This document shows positions 49,039-59,078 of a stretch of 64,000 nt of DNA, piece after piece (position 1 is the stretch's first letter; every line of letters starts with the position of its first letter). Source of the DNA: Legionella waltersii (GTDB lineage Bacteria; Pseudomonadota; Gammaproteobacteria; Legionellales; Legionellaceae); assembly GCF_001468085.1 (NCBI RefSeq), contig NZ_LNZB01000041.1:130175-194174 (forward strand), read 5' to 3'. Both the position numbers and the translations under genes were made by a program. The notes under the pieces were generated by a model. That model was not told where the DNA came from, ran no database searches, and saw nothing but the letters and a program-made list of their open reading frames with translations.

Positions 49039-49473
49039 TCAATTTTTTTTAAACTGCACCAAAATATCGGCGTCCATACCCGGAGAAACAGTTAATGTTC
49101 CCTTAGCATTTCCGGATTCGTTGGTAAAATTACCGGTAATATTTCCATAATCCGTTTTGATTGTTACAACACTATTATTGCAAGTACCTTTTAGAGTCTC
49201 AGTATGATGCTCAGGGCATATTACAGTGCCTGAATCCTTGTCTGCATTGATGAGCAATGTGAAGTTCCCCTGACCATCTAATGCACTAATAGTTCCTTTT
49301 CCATGGTATTTACATGTGCCAAGAAGCCAGTTATATGCGCTACCTTGACCTGACCAATCACCAGTGATGTTTTCGCAAGAATTGTTGTTTGCTAAAGTTA
49401 CAATGATCTGAGCGTGGCTTGAACTTGCACACAGGATTAGAGAGCTCATGATCAACTTCATACTTCTGTTCAT
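49039..49473 (-). CDS. Small secreted hypothetical protein
   Basis: 144 residues with a signal peptide (MKLIMSSLILCASSSHA) and a mature part rich in Asn, Thr and Gly, with four cysteines (NNSCENITG, LLGTCKYHG, TVICPEHH, KGTCNNS), consistent with two disulfides in an exported beta-rich fold. The start at 49473 has AAGGA 5 bases upstream. A longer open frame to 49644 would bury the signal peptide and overlap the exporter gene. No family is recognised. It may share a transcript with the MFS gene 130 bases upstream. Confidence 0.68.
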   Translation of the reverse strand: MNRSMKLIMSSLILCASSSHAQIIVTLANNNSCENITGDWSGQGSAYNWLLGTCKYHGKGTISALDGQGNFTLLINADKDSGTVICPEHHTETLKGTCNNSVVTIKTDYGNITGNFTNESGNAKGTLTVSPGMDADILVQFKKN

Positions 49474-49603
49474 ACATTTCCTTATTGTCAATATCGAATT
49501 CATAATGGCTAGATTTGAAAATATAATTTCTATATCTTGCTTAAATCCATGCGCTTGGGAACTTTGTACTGAATTATCCTGCATGTCAATTGTTTTTTTG
49601 AGC

Positions 49604-50995
49604 TTAAATTTTAGAAGAATTTCTAAATAATTCCCTGCCGTCATCCTTCTTTAGTCCAGTAAAAATTGCGCCAGAAAAGACAGTTAAACAGGCTAAAGCG
49701 ATAAATGTATTATGAAATAAAGTTAAGGTAAGTGATGAGTGGGTAGGGTTTGAATACGTAAAAACAGTAACTAATAAAGCCGCTATAGCAACACCAAAGC
49801 TTTGAGATAATTGTTGAGTTGTTGTCATGATGCTAGTTGCTGCACTAATGTCAGGATCATCTATCCTGGCATAGGCTAAAGAGTTCATTCCAGTGTATTG
49901 TAAAGCGATAAAAAAACCATAAATAAATGTCAATACACTGATTTCATAAATTGAAGTGGTGGAGTTGATTGTTGAAAACGACCATAAGCAAATCCCAACA
50001 ATGCAAGTATTCCAAATCAATAGGGTTTTGTGCCCTAGTAATTGTAATATCTTAAAAGACATTGGTTTAACTAAAAAGACACCAATTGCCATAGGGGCAA
50101 GTAGTAACCCGGATAATCGCGGTGAATAGCCAAGAATTATTTGGAAGAATAATGGCAATAAGAAAGGGGCTCCTCCAAAACTTAAACGTGCTAATAGGTT
50201 ACCGAGTACTGAGATTCTAAATGTTCTTGTTTTGAGTAAATTGATTTTAACAATTGGGTTTGCTCTGTTTTGGGAGTGTTTTGCATAAGCGAATAAAAGC
50301 AAGGCTGAAAAGATAAGAATGATGATTGATTCGGTTAGTCCTGCTCTAGACTCACTAAACATGGATAAACCCAGGGTTAAGGAGGCTAAGCCTGTACCAA
50401 ACAGCACAAATCCTGATTTATCAAGAGGTGGCACATGATTGGGTTGTATATCGGGAAGCGTTTTCAGGGCTAATAATACAGTTAAAATTCCAACTGGGAT
50501 ATTGACCCAGAATATCCAACGCCAGGAAAAGTGAACTGTTATAATTCCACCTAGTAGTGGTCCTAAGAGTAAGCCTAATGAAGCGACCATCACCACGACA
50601 CTCATTTTTGAGATTATCTCATGTCGTTCGCTGGTCTTTAAAATGATCATTCTTCCAATGGGCATTGATAATGAGCCCCCTAGACCTTGAATGACTCTTG
50701 CGAAGATGAGCTCCCATAAACTCTGAGTTAAACCGCACCATATAGAACTTAGAGTGAATAGGATAAGCGCTCCAATGAATACCTTCTTTATACCGTATTT
50801 GTCCGCTATCCAACCACTAATCGGTATAAAGACCGCCAAACTGAGTAAATAGCTAATTAATGCGAGTTTAAGATCAATAGGATTTACATTAAAACTTTGA
50901 GCCATCACTGGTATAGCGGTATTGATGATGGTTGTATCCATTGCTTCCATAAACATCGCACAAGAAACAACAAAAATGATGCCGTTCGGTCTCAT
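49604..50995 (-). CDS. MFS multidrug efflux transporter, DHA2 (EmrB/MdtD-like)
   Basis: Proton-driven exporter of 463 residues with about 13-14 hydrophobic spans. Motif C-type and DHA2 features are visible: AMDTTIINTAIPVMAQSF in helix 1, GWIADKYGIKKVFIGALILF (motif A) and RVIQGLGGSLSMPIGRMIIL. It is divergent from rlmD. Substrate is not predictable. No EmrA-type membrane fusion partner is adjacent, so it probably acts alone, like MdtD. Confidence 0.87.
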   Translation of the reverse strand: MRPNGIIFVVSCAMFMEAMDTTIINTAIPVMAQSFNVNPIDLKLALISYLLSLAVFIPISGWIADKYGIKKVFIGALILFTLSSIWCGLTQSLWELIFARVIQGLGGSLSMPIGRMIILKTSERHEIISKMSVVVMVASLGLLLGPLLGGIITVHFSWRWIFWVNIPVGILTVLLALKTLPDIQPNHVPPLDKSGFVLFGTGLASLTLGLSMFSESRAGLTESIIILIFSALLLFAYAKHSQNRANPIVKINLLKTRTFRISVLGNLLARLSFGGAPFLLPLFFQIILGYSPRLSGLLLAPMAIGVFLVKPMSFKILQLLGHKTLLIWNTCIVGICLWSFSTINSTTSIYEISVLTFIYGFFIALQYTGMNSLAYARIDDPDISAATSIMTTTQQLSQSFGVAIAALLVTVFTYSNPTHSSLTLTLFHNTFIALACLTVFSGAIFTGLKKDDGRELFRNSSKI

Positions 50996-51172
50996 AAATG
51001 ACTCAATAAAGGTTGCATTTCATGACAAAAGAAAGAGAACTGTGATATTCTTTCACACCCTGTATCCCTACGTGTAATTGGTTCATTAAGTGATCACTCG
51101 TACTATTAAATTATAATGAATCATTAGAATTTAACATGAGTATGCACTAAATAATATTTTTGAGTGTAATTT

Positions 51173-52507
51173 ATGAGAAGAGAGAAGGTAAAGATTAATC
51201 GAGATCCCCAGACTGGAGAAATTGTCAATTTAAGCCATGATGGTAAAGGAGTAGCTCGAGTTGATGGTAAAGCTACCTTTATTCAAGGAGCATTGCCTGG
51301 AGAAATTGTTGAGTTTCAATATCTTCGAGTTAAGAAAGATTTTGATGAAGGAAAATTGCTGTCTATCACTAAACCCTCAACACTTAGGGTTGAACCAAAA
51401 TGTCCTCACTTTCAACTTTGTGGGGGGTGTTCGCTACAACATTTAGATGAAAAGGAACAAATCCGATTTAAAGAACATCATTTGATGGATTTACTCAATC
51501 GCTATGGGCATACCCAACCGTTATCTGTGCTCCCTGCATTAACGTGTAGCCCATGGAATTACCGAAATAAAGCAAGGTTAAGCACAAGGTATGTAGAAAA
51601 GAAACAAGTAGCGATGGTAGGCTTCAGAGAGCGAAATAATCCTCGATATATCACTGATATTAATCAATGTCCTATATTAAATAGCAAAGTAGATAAGGAT
51701 ATACCGTACTTAAGAGCCCTTATCAATGCTATGGAGGATAGGCATTGTATAGCTCAAATTGAACTGGCTGCAGGTGATGATGATGTAGCCCTTATATTTC
51801 GAAACTTGTCCTCATTAAGTAAGAACGATGAATTACTCTTATGTCAATTTGGAGAGTCTCGGAATTACAGAATTTTTTTGCAACCATCAGGTCCAGACTC
51901 TGTGTATTGCATTTATCCTTTGCAACAAGGAGATTACCTAACTTATCAATTGCCAGAGTATGGAATATCCTTTCAATTTCACCCTAATGATTTTACACAA
52001 GTGAACTCAGAGCTTAATCGTAAAATGGTTAAGCAAGCCTTAGAGCTAATGGAGCTAAAACACTCTGATAACGTGCTAGACTTATTTTGTGGGCTTGGTA
52101 ATTTTTCACTCCCATTGGCGAAAAATTGCTCCATGGTGGTGGGTGTAGAAGGAAGTAAAACAATGGTTGAGCGCGCTTATATGAATGCAAGTGCTAACCA
52201 AATACACAATGTTGATTTTTACGCAGCGAATCTTGATGACCCTAATGAAGTCAGAGGTGTCATGAAAAAAACGTACGATAAGGTTTTACTGGATCCCCCG
52301 AGATCAGGTGCTTTAGAAATTGTTCATCAAATGGATTCCATTAATCCAGAACGTATAGTATATGTATCATGTAATCCAATTACTTTAGCAAGGGACACAG
52401 ACGTCTTGGTTCATCAAAAAGGGTATCAGTTGATTTCTGCAGGTGTCATGGACATGTTTCCTCACACGGCTCATGTAGAGTCAATTGCCTTGTTTCAAAA
52501 AGGATAA
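51173..52507 (+). CDS. rlmD: 23S rRNA (uracil-1939-C5)-methyltransferase RlmD
   Basis: SAM-dependent RNA methyltransferase with a 4Fe-4S cluster. An N-terminal TRAM domain (about 1-65) precedes the cluster cysteines C77, C83, C86 ([15 protein letters not shown]) and C166 (INQCPIL). The SAM site is [16 protein letters not shown]. The catalytic Cys, about 399, lies in [13 protein letters not shown]. 444 residues. It is followed by relA after 5 bases, an arrangement known in E. coli (rlmD-relA). Confidence 0.95.
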   Translation: MRREKVKINRDPQTGEIVNLSHDGKGVARVDGKATFIQGALPGEIVEFQYLRVKKDFDEGKLLSITKPSTLRVEPKCPHFQLCGGCSLQHLDEKEQIRFKEHHLMDLLNRYGHTQPLSVLPALTCSPWNYRNKARLSTRYVEKKQVAMVGFRERNNPRYITDINQCPILNSKVDKDIPYLRALINAMEDRHCIAQIELAAGDDDVALIFRNLSSLSKNDELLLCQFGESRNYRIFLQPSGPDSVYCIYPLQQGDYLTYQLPEYGISFQFHPNDFTQVNSELNRKMVKQALELMELKHSDNVLDLFCGLGNFSLPLAKNCSMVVGVEGSKTMVERAYMNASANQIHNVDFYAANLDDPNEVRGVMKKTYDKVLLDPPRSGALEIVHQMDSINPERIVYVSCNPITLARDTDVLVHQKGYQLISAGVMDMFPHTAHVESIALFQKG

Positions 52508-52512
52508 TTGTT

Positions 52513-54717
52513 ATGGTACGAGTAAAAGATACTACTCCGTTGACTTCGGATGGTAGTATCGACGTTGAGATGTGGTTGCATCAATTAAGTAGTAAAGGAT
52601 ATTTAAATAACCTTGATCTCATTCGTAATGCATGTACCTTGAGTCAGCTAGCGGGTCAAGATCATGCCACTGAGACAGGACAAACTTGTTTGCAACAAGG
52701 ATTGTCTATGGCAGATCTTTTAGCAGATTTAGAAGTTGATCAAGAAACCCTTGCAGCTGCTATTATTTTTGAAAATGTTCACTATGCGGATCTATCTATA
52801 GACGATGTTGAGGAGCAACTAGGCCACAACATTGCTAAGTTGGTTAAGGGCATAGAAAGAATGAGTGCAATGAATAACTTAAAAGCGCTCAATAAATATC
52901 CCCAAAATAAAAATCAAGTTGATAATATTCGTAAAATGCTCCTAGCCATGGTCGATGATGTGAGAGTCGTTCTGATTAAACTAGCAGAGCGTTTATGCAT
53001 CCTCAGAACCGCGGGTCATTTATCCGAAAAAGTGCAAAAGCAGTTGGCAAAGGAAGTCATGGACATCTACGCTCCTTTAGCAAATCGTTTAGGTATTGGG
53101 GCAATGAAATGGGAAATGGAGGATTTAGCGTTCCGCTATTTACATCCTGATGAATATAAATCCATAGCAAAGGGTCTAAAAGCAAAGCGTCTTGAAAGAG
53201 ACCAATTTGTTAACATGATTGTTGAGCAACTTGAACACCTTATTAAAGAAAGCGGTGCTCAGCATTTTGCGGTTTACGGTAGATCCAAACATATCCATAG
53301 TATTTATAAAAAAATGACAAGAAAAAACGTGTCATTGGATGAAATATACGATGCAACAGCTGTCCGTGTTCTTGTTGATACTGATGTGCAATGTTATGAA
53401 GTACTAGGCATGGTGCATACACTTTGGCAACAAATTCCGGCAGAGTTTGATGATTACATCATTAATCCCAAACCCAATGGTTATCAATCTTTACATACGG
53501 CTGTTGTTGGACCAGAAGGTCGTGTATTTGAGGTACAAATTAGAACATTCCATATGCATGATTTGGCTGAAATGGGTGTTGCTGCACATTGGAAATACAA
53601 AGAAGGTGGATTGCAGCAAAAAGAAAGCCATGAGCGAAAAATTGAATGGCTGCGTGATGTATTGGCATGGCACCAAGAGATGGCTACCAATAAAGGAGTT
53701 TCAGAGGAATTAACCACCGAATTTCTTGAAGACAGAGTTTACGTTTTCACTCCTGATGGAGATGTGCTTGACTTACCGCATGGAGTAACACCATTGGATT
53801 TTGCTTATCATGTCCATAGTCAGTTAGGGCATCGTTGTCGTGGAAGCAAGGTAAATCGTCATATCGTACCTCTAACCTACCAATTGAAGACTGGTGATCA
53901 AGTTGAAATTCTGACAGGTAAAGAGGTCAAACCTTCTAGGGACTGGATTAACCCGCATCTGAATTACTTAAAAACAGCAAGAGCTAAGGCAAAGGTTTTG
54001 CATTGGTTTAAAATGCAAGATTATGAAAACAATGTTCAAGAAGGAAAAGAAATTCTTGAGAAGGAATTAAAGTCATTGGGCGTTAAAACGGATAAGCTTA
54101 TCGAAGTATGCACAGCCTTTAACTTTAAGAAACTTGAGGATTTGTACGCAAATTTAGGGCGAGGTGACATTAAGATAGGGCAAATCATCAATAAGATTGC
54201 TCCTCCTGATGTTGCTGAACAAAACATCCAAAAATTAATTAGACAGCAACATAAACCAGAGGTCACTGGGAGTGATTTGCGTATTGAAGGGGTAGGGAAT
54301 CTATTAACCTTTATCGCTCGATGCTGCCAACCAGTTCCTGGGGATGATATTGTTGGATACATCACAATAGGCAGAGGCGTTTCAGTTCATCGTAAGGATT
54401 GCCCCAACATTATCCACTCCACTGAAAAGCAAAAAAGACGTTTTATTCAGGTGAATTGGGGTAGCACAACTAGAGAGAATTACATCGTTGATGTGTTAAT
54501 TAAAGCGTTTGATCGCTCTGAATTATTAAAAGACGTCACATCTTTGTTATCGAACGAAAAAGCCCATGTTTTTGCTTTGCAAACCCAAAGTGATAAACAC
54601 GATAATATGGCGTATATTTCACTTACAGTTGAAATTGATGGTTTAAACAGTTTGTCACGTTTATTGAATAAGCTCGAGCAAATTCCTAATGTATTGGAGG
54701 CTAGGAGGCAGTTGTAA
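52513..54717 (+). CDS. relA: GTP pyrophosphokinase RelA
   Basis: Makes (p)ppGpp when uncharged tRNA is bound at the ribosome. 734 residues in the usual order: pseudo-hydrolase domain (about 45-200, with AAAIIFENVHY where active enzymes have an HD pair), synthetase (YGRSKHIHSIYKKM, INPKPNGYQSLHT, VQIRTFHMHDLAEMGVAAHW), TGS domain (VYVFTPDGDVLDLPHGVTPL), zinc-finger/helical region with CCQPVPGDDIVGY, and a C-terminal ACT domain. The lost HD motif marks it as a synthetase-only RelA, so a SpoT should be encoded elsewhere. Confidence 0.95.
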   Translation: MVRVKDTTPLTSDGSIDVEMWLHQLSSKGYLNNLDLIRNACTLSQLAGQDHATETGQTCLQQGLSMADLLADLEVDQETLAAAIIFENVHYADLSIDDVEEQLGHNIAKLVKGIERMSAMNNLKALNKYPQNKNQVDNIRKMLLAMVDDVRVVLIKLAERLCILRTAGHLSEKVQKQLAKEVMDIYAPLANRLGIGAMKWEMEDLAFRYLHPDEYKSIAKGLKAKRLERDQFVNMIVEQLEHLIKESGAQHFAVYGRSKHIHSIYKKMTRKNVSLDEIYDATAVRVLVDTDVQCYEVLGMVHTLWQQIPAEFDDYIINPKPNGYQSLHTAVVGPEGRVFEVQIRTFHMHDLAEMGVAAHWKYKEGGLQQKESHERKIEWLRDVLAWHQEMATNKGVSEELTTEFLEDRVYVFTPDGDVLDLPHGVTPLDFAYHVHSQLGHRCRGSKVNRHIVPLTYQLKTGDQVEILTGKEVKPSRDWINPHLNYLKTARAKAKVLHWFKMQDYENNVQEGKEILEKELKSLGVKTDKLIEVCTAFNFKKLEDLYANLGRGDIKIGQIINKIAPPDVAEQNIQKLIRQQHKPEVTGSDLRIEGVGNLLTFIARCCQPVPGDDIVGYITIGRGVSVHRKDCPNIIHSTEKQKRRFIQVNWGSTTRENYIVDVLIKAFDRSELLKDVTSLLSNEKAHVFALQTQSDKHDNMAYISLTVEIDGLNSLSRLLNKLEQIPNVLEARRQL

Positions 54718-54732
54718 GAAGTGTTATTTTTT

Positions 54733-54797
54733 CGCTCCCTTACGGTCAAGGCTTGGATTTAGCACTGAACAAACCGAGCCGCGACCGTAAGGGAGTG
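54733..54797. repeat. Lone end-hairpin of the palindrome family, likely terminator
   Basis: Arms CTCCCTTACGGTC (54735-54747) and GACCGTAAGGGAG (54783-54795) pair perfectly. An inner GGCTTGG/CCGAGCC adds a second stem. It matches the end-hairpins of the copies at 38853-38911 and 47814-47865 but stands alone. It lies 16 bases after relA and 23 bases before the stop of the convergent gene, a good place for a bidirectional terminator. Confidence 0.75.
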
Positions 54798-54819
54798 GAT
54801 AAGCTGCCCATATAAAACT

Positions 54820-55185
54820 CTATATAACAAACCCAGCTACAACCGAACGCTTCTCACTGAGTAATACATTATAAGTTCTACACGCTGAACCTAAAGACAT
54901 GCACTCAACACCAATCCGTAACTGAGATAGCTTGCTTAGGTATTGAATTGGCAATAATTTACCCGTATTGGTATGACCAATGACAATAATTTCGGGTTTA
55001 GATCTCAACAGCAAATCAATAAATTCGTCATTGATATCCAGTATATCTTGGATATTGATATCAGTAATTATAGATTCGCTTGAAACGATGAGACTGTTCT
55101 CATAAACAATGGAATTGATCTGAATTTTATTGTTAGTGTATGCTTGCACAGCGTGTCTATCAGCAGATTCTAGACTGATTTGCAT
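54820..55185 (-). CDS. Mth938-like (NDUFAF3/DUF498) domain protein
   Basis: 121 residues. The core ([20 protein letters not shown], then [23 protein letters not shown] and the alternating strand-helix end [30 protein letters not shown]) fits the small Mth938-like fold found in bacterial YuaA-type proteins and in the mitochondrial complex I factor NDUFAF3. In bacteria its role is not settled. The ATG at 55185 is preferred over an in-frame TTG at 55194. It is divergent from alaC with only 58 bases between starts. Confidence 0.65.
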   Translation of the reverse strand: MQISLESADRHAVQAYTNNKIQINSIVYENSLIVSSESIITDINIQDILDINDEFIDLLLRSKPEIIVIGHTNTGKLLPIQYLSKLSQLRIGVECMSLGSACRTYNVLLSEKRSVVAGFVI

Positions 55186-55243
55186 GGTATTCAATGTATC
55201 TTTAAGTTATAGTGAGTTGTATTATACCATAGAGGTTCGAATT

Positions 55244-56437
55244 ATGAGTCAATTTCCCCGCATTAAACGCTTACCCCCTTATGTTTTTAATACGATTAAT
55301 CAACTTAAGACAGAGGCACGAGCGCGAGGCGAGGATATTATTGATTTTGGCATGGGAAATCCTGATCAACCGACACCTAAGCATATTGTAGATAAATTGG
55401 TTGAAGTTGCTCAAAGACCTGACACCCATCGATACTCCATGTCCAAGGGAATACCTAGATTGCGTCGTGCAATGGCAAGATGGTATCAACGACATTATAA
55501 TATTGAGTTAAATACAGAAACCCAGGTACTTGCTACAATAGGTTCTAAGGAAGGCTTAGCCCACTTAGCATTGGCAATATCAGGTCCTGGAGATACCATT
55601 TTAGTACCAGATCCTGCATACCCCATTCATACTTATGGATTTATAATAGCTGGTGCCAATGTAAAACAAATTCCTCTAATCGATGAAGAGCAGTTTTTAT
55701 TAGCAGTAGAAGACGCTATCAACAGAACTTGGCCAAAACCTAAAGCGCTAGTCATTAACTTTCCAGCAAACCCAAGTACTCATTGTGTTGATTATGGGTT
55801 TTTTGAACGTGTCGTTGCTTTGGCAAAAAAAAATAACCTGTGGATCATTCATGATTTAGCGTATGCCGATATCGTATTTGATGGATATAAAGCACCTTCG
55901 ATATTACAAGTTCCTGGAGCAATCGACATTGCAATTGAAACTTATTCCATGTCTAAGTCTTATAATATGCCGGGTTGGAGGGTTGGTTTTGCGTGTGGAA
56001 ATGAGGAGCTGGTTGCTGCATTAGCCAGAATTAAATCCTATTTAGATTATGGAACATTCACTCCTATTCAGGTAGCTGCTATAGCCGCTTTAGAAGGATC
56101 TGATGATTGTGTAATAGAAATTCGGGATCGTTACGAAAGACGAAGGAATTTGTTGTGTGATGGATTAAATGAGATAGGATGGGAAGTGACCAGGCCAAAG
56201 GGAACTATGTTTGTATGGGCTCCAATTCCCTTGCACTATAAATCCATGGGTTCCTTGGAGTTTAGTAAATATTTATTAAAGGAGGCGCTAGTAGCGGTTT
56301 CACCAGGAATAGGATTTGGTGCCCAAGGTGATGCTTATGTGCGCTTTGGATTAATTGAAAATAAAGACAGAATCAGACAAGCCTTAAGAAGTTTAAAAGC
56401 CTTATTTAGAAAGGATGGTCTATTAAAGGCAGGTTAA
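55244..56437 (+). CDS. alaC: Alanine transaminase AlaC
   Basis: PLP-dependent class I aminotransferase forming alanine from pyruvate and glutamate. 397 residues. The N-terminus [30 protein letters not shown]-type block ([18 protein letters not shown]), [20 protein letters not shown] and the PLP lysine K238 in [15 protein letters not shown] follow AlaC of E. coli closely. The start at ATG 55244 matches that protein. An open frame reaching back to 55130 overlaps the divergent gene and is not used. It is followed by the 56440 gene after 2 bases. Confidence 0.92.
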   Translation: MSQFPRIKRLPPYVFNTINQLKTEARARGEDIIDFGMGNPDQPTPKHIVDKLVEVAQRPDTHRYSMSKGIPRLRRAMARWYQRHYNIELNTETQVLATIGSKEGLAHLALAISGPGDTILVPDPAYPIHTYGFIIAGANVKQIPLIDEEQFLLAVEDAINRTWPKPKALVINFPANPSTHCVDYGFFERVVALAKKNNLWIIHDLAYADIVFDGYKAPSILQVPGAIDIAIETYSMSKSYNMPGWRVGFACGNEELVAALARIKSYLDYGTFTPIQVAAIAALEGSDDCVIEIRDRYERRRNLLCDGLNEIGWEVTRPKGTMFVWAPIPLHYKSMGSLEFSKYLLKEALVAVSPGIGFGAQGDAYVRFGLIENKDRIRQALRSLKALFRKDGLLKAG

Positions 56438-56439
56438 CA

Positions 56440-57249
56440 ATGGATGTTATTATTAATCAAAGTTTAGCCACGATTCCCGAACAGGTTGAGACTATTCCTT
56501 CCTATCAAAAGGTGGAACTAAATCTACTTGCCAGCTGTGGGTATAACATGGATCAACCACCACTGGCCGATGTTTATCGATCTATCCATGATTTACAGGG
56601 TGATTGGATACTATTAAGCCCTATATATTGGGAGGCTTCTCATAATGATGCATTGATAGTTTCTGCTGAAGATGGTTTGCCATGCAGTGAAGAGGAGTTT
56701 CAGCAATTGTTCCAATGGTATTCAGATTTTTTAGCTGAAGAAAGCAATACCCTCTATTTTCATAATCCAGTAACTTGGTTATTAAACGTCAACAATAAGC
56801 CCCCCTTATATTCTAAACCTTTGTATCAAATGCTCCATCAGTCAATGATGCCCGAACTGTCTAAGCTTGATACGACAATGTACTGGCAAAAGTTTTTTAC
56901 TGAGTGCCAAATGTTTTTTGCGTCTACGGTGAATAAGACACTAATAAATGGCGTTTGGTTTTGGGGGAATGGCAAACTGAATGCAAAATTGAATTTACCC
57001 ATTTGTGCAGATGCAGAATTATTTTCTCTTGCAAGAGCAGTATCGAAGAACGTTTCGTTGTATGATCCATCTGTTTCATTGGATAAATTTAGAGTTCTAC
57101 TTTTAACTCAAATCGATCGAATAACTCAAACACATAAAGATGAACTAAGTAAAATGCCCATTTCATGGTATTGGAACAATTCGGCTTATAAGAATAAAAG
57201 TTCCAATTGGTTCTCACGTCTATGGAGATCTTGGACCCATGCTTATTAA
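56440..57249 (+). CDS. RpfE/cofactor-independent phosphoglycerate mutase-like protein
   Basis: 269 residues, no signal peptide. DWILLSPIYWEASHNDALIV and NGVWFWGNGK resemble the conserved parts of the COG4255-type proteins encoded next to recJ in many Beta- and Gammaproteobacteria (sometimes called RpfE-type or phosphoglycerate mutase-like). Metal-ligand motifs of a true phosphoglycerate mutase are not seen, so it is probably not an active mutase. It overlaps recJ by 11 bases and follows alaC closely, so the three are one operon. The assignment rests largely on context. Confidence 0.5.
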   Translation: MDVIINQSLATIPEQVETIPSYQKVELNLLASCGYNMDQPPLADVYRSIHDLQGDWILLSPIYWEASHNDALIVSAEDGLPCSEEEFQQLFQWYSDFLAEESNTLYFHNPVTWLLNVNNKPPLYSKPLYQMLHQSMMPELSKLDTTMYWQKFFTECQMFFASTVNKTLINGVWFWGNGKLNAKLNLPICADAELFSLARAVSKNVSLYDPSVSLDKFRVLLLTQIDRITQTHKDELSKMPISWYWNNSAYKNKSSNWFSRLWRSWTHAY

Positions 57250-58969
57250 ACGACGGCAACTACCAGACTCAATAGTAAATCTGCAAGGCTTGCCCGATGT
57301 ATTAAATCGTATATTTATAGCGCGTGGTATTACCGAAGCATCTCAGTTGGACAAACAACTCAAGGCACTGTTGCCTTTCAATCTTTTAAAAGGGATTTCA
57401 GAAGCTAGTTTACGTCTTGAGCAAGCCTTGCGTTCGCATCAGCGTATTTTGATCATAGGCGATTTCGATGCAGATGGTGCTACTTCTACTGCTTTAGGAA
57501 TAACTGCTTTAAGAGCGCTAGGAGCAAAACATGTCGAATATTTGGTTCCAAACCGCTTTGAATTTGGGTATGGGCTTACCCCAGCGATAGTTGATGTTGC
57601 TAGCAAGTGGAAACCCGATTTAATTATTACTGTCGACAATGGGATTGCAAGCTTTGAGGGAGTAGAAAGAGCTAACCAATTAGGTATCGATGTTCTGATA
57701 ACAGATCATCATCTTCCAGCTGAATCTTTACCTCGGGCATGTGCTATTGTCAATCCCAATCAGCCTGGTTGTGAGTTTCCCAGTAAGTCAATTGCAGGAG
57801 TCGGAGTTATTTTCTATGTCATGCTGGCTTTGAGAAGACAACTTGCTTCAAGTAACTGGTTTGAGGAAATGAATATTGCTGAACCGAATATGGCTAGTTT
57901 TCTAGATTTGGTTGCTTTAGGAACTGTCGCTGATGTTGTTGGCCTCGATCAGAATAATCGTATTATGGTGAATCAAGGTATGCAGCGAATCAAGCAGGGC
58001 TTGTGTAGAGAAGGAATAAGAGCTTTAGCAGAAATTTCTGGAAGAGACTTGACGCGCTTACGAGAAACTGATCTTGGCTTTGCTATAGCTCCGCGCTTAA
58101 ACGCTGCAGGACGATTAGACGATATGTCTCTCGGAATTGAGTGCTTGATCACCTCCAATCCCCAACAGGCAAGAGATTTTTGTCAGCAGCTGGATGAGTT
58201 AAACCAAGAACGTAAATCAATAGAAACAGAGATGAAGCAACAAGCGATGGAGGCTTTAGAGAAGTTATCCGTCATTGCTGAAAATAAAAAGTTACCGGTT
58301 GCTTTATGCTTGCATGACAAAACTTGGCATCAGGGAGTAATTGGTATTTTAGCTGGGCGAATGAAAGAACGATTTCATCGTCCTGTGATTGCATTTGCTT
58401 CTGTGAGCGATGAAGAACTTAAAGGTTCTGCAAGATCCGTTTCAGGATTAAACATTAGAGATGTTCTTGCTGCTATTGATAAGGACAAGCCAGGCTTAAT
58501 TACCAAGTTCGGTGGCCATGCCATGGCAGCAGGCTTAAGTATTAGGCCAGAGGTTTTGGGTGAGTTTAGAGAAGCTTTACTTAACGAAGTGCAAAAATAT
58601 TTAGATGTTTCTCAATGTGAAGGGGAAATTCTCACTGATGGTCCGCTACATTTACAAGAGTTCACTATAGAAACGGCTAAACTCATTCAGGAAGCTGGGC
58701 CGTGGGGGCAATCTTTTGCTGAACCAGTGTTTGATAATGTGTTTGAAATTATTGATCAGCGACTGGTAGGCAAACATCACTTAAAACTAACTCTCATTCC
58801 GGAGCAAGGGCAAGAGACCATAGATGCCATTGCATTTAATGTTGATGTAAATCTTTGGCCAAACCATCGTATAAAGCATGTGCATGTGGCTTATAAACTG
58901 GATATCAACTATTATCAAGGACGAAGCAAACTACAGTTGCTTGTGCAGGCTTTGAATAGTGTCACCTAG
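57239..58969 (+). CDS. recJ: Single-strand-specific DNA exonuclease RecJ
   Basis: 5'-3' exonuclease of the DHH family used in recombination and mismatch repair. 576 residues, near the E. coli length of 577. Motifs: I IIGDFDADGATS (D75-D79), II VDNGIASFEG, III ITDHHLPAE, then GAVADVV-type GTVADVVG and the DHHA1 block GSARSVSGLNIRDVL with KFGGHAMAAGLSI. The C-terminal OB-fold follows. It starts inside the preceding gene. Confidence 0.95.
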   Translation: MLIKRRQLPDSIVNLQGLPDVLNRIFIARGITEASQLDKQLKALLPFNLLKGISEASLRLEQALRSHQRILIIGDFDADGATSTALGITALRALGAKHVEYLVPNRFEFGYGLTPAIVDVASKWKPDLIITVDNGIASFEGVERANQLGIDVLITDHHLPAESLPRACAIVNPNQPGCEFPSKSIAGVGVIFYVMLALRRQLASSNWFEEMNIAEPNMASFLDLVALGTVADVVGLDQNNRIMVNQGMQRIKQGLCREGIRALAEISGRDLTRLRETDLGFAIAPRLNAAGRLDDMSLGIECLITSNPQQARDFCQQLDELNQERKSIETEMKQQAMEALEKLSVIAENKKLPVALCLHDKTWHQGVIGILAGRMKERFHRPVIAFASVSDEELKGSARSVSGLNIRDVLAAIDKDKPGLITKFGGHAMAAGLSIRPEVLGEFREALLNEVQKYLDVSQCEGEILTDGPLHLQEFTIETAKLIQEAGPWGQSFAEPVFDNVFEIIDQRLVGKHHLKLTLIPEQGQETIDAIAFNVDVNLWPNHRIKHVHVAYKLDINYYQGRSKLQLLVQALNSVT

Positions 58970-59024
58970 ATAAGTTAGAATACATCCAAAGACTCCATCA
59001 TGGTCACAGAATAAACAATTATTT

Positions 59025-59054
59025 TTGTGTAAATCTCAGTCAGTAAGTTATAAT
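59025..59054 (+). promoter_or_regulatory. Promoter of dusA
   Basis: TTGTGT (59025-59030) and a consensus TATAAT (59049-59054) are 18 bases apart. Transcription would start near 59061, inside the longest open frame, which supports the GTG at 59079 as the dusA start. The leader would be only about 18 bases long. Confidence 0.6.
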
Positions 59055-59078
59055 GTAATTTTTAAAATACAATTTATC

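Noticed and set aside
55130-55243. 38-residue N-terminal extension of AlaC
   Set aside because: It overlaps the divergent Mth938-like gene and lies before the conserved family N-terminus. The ATG at 55244 fits the family.
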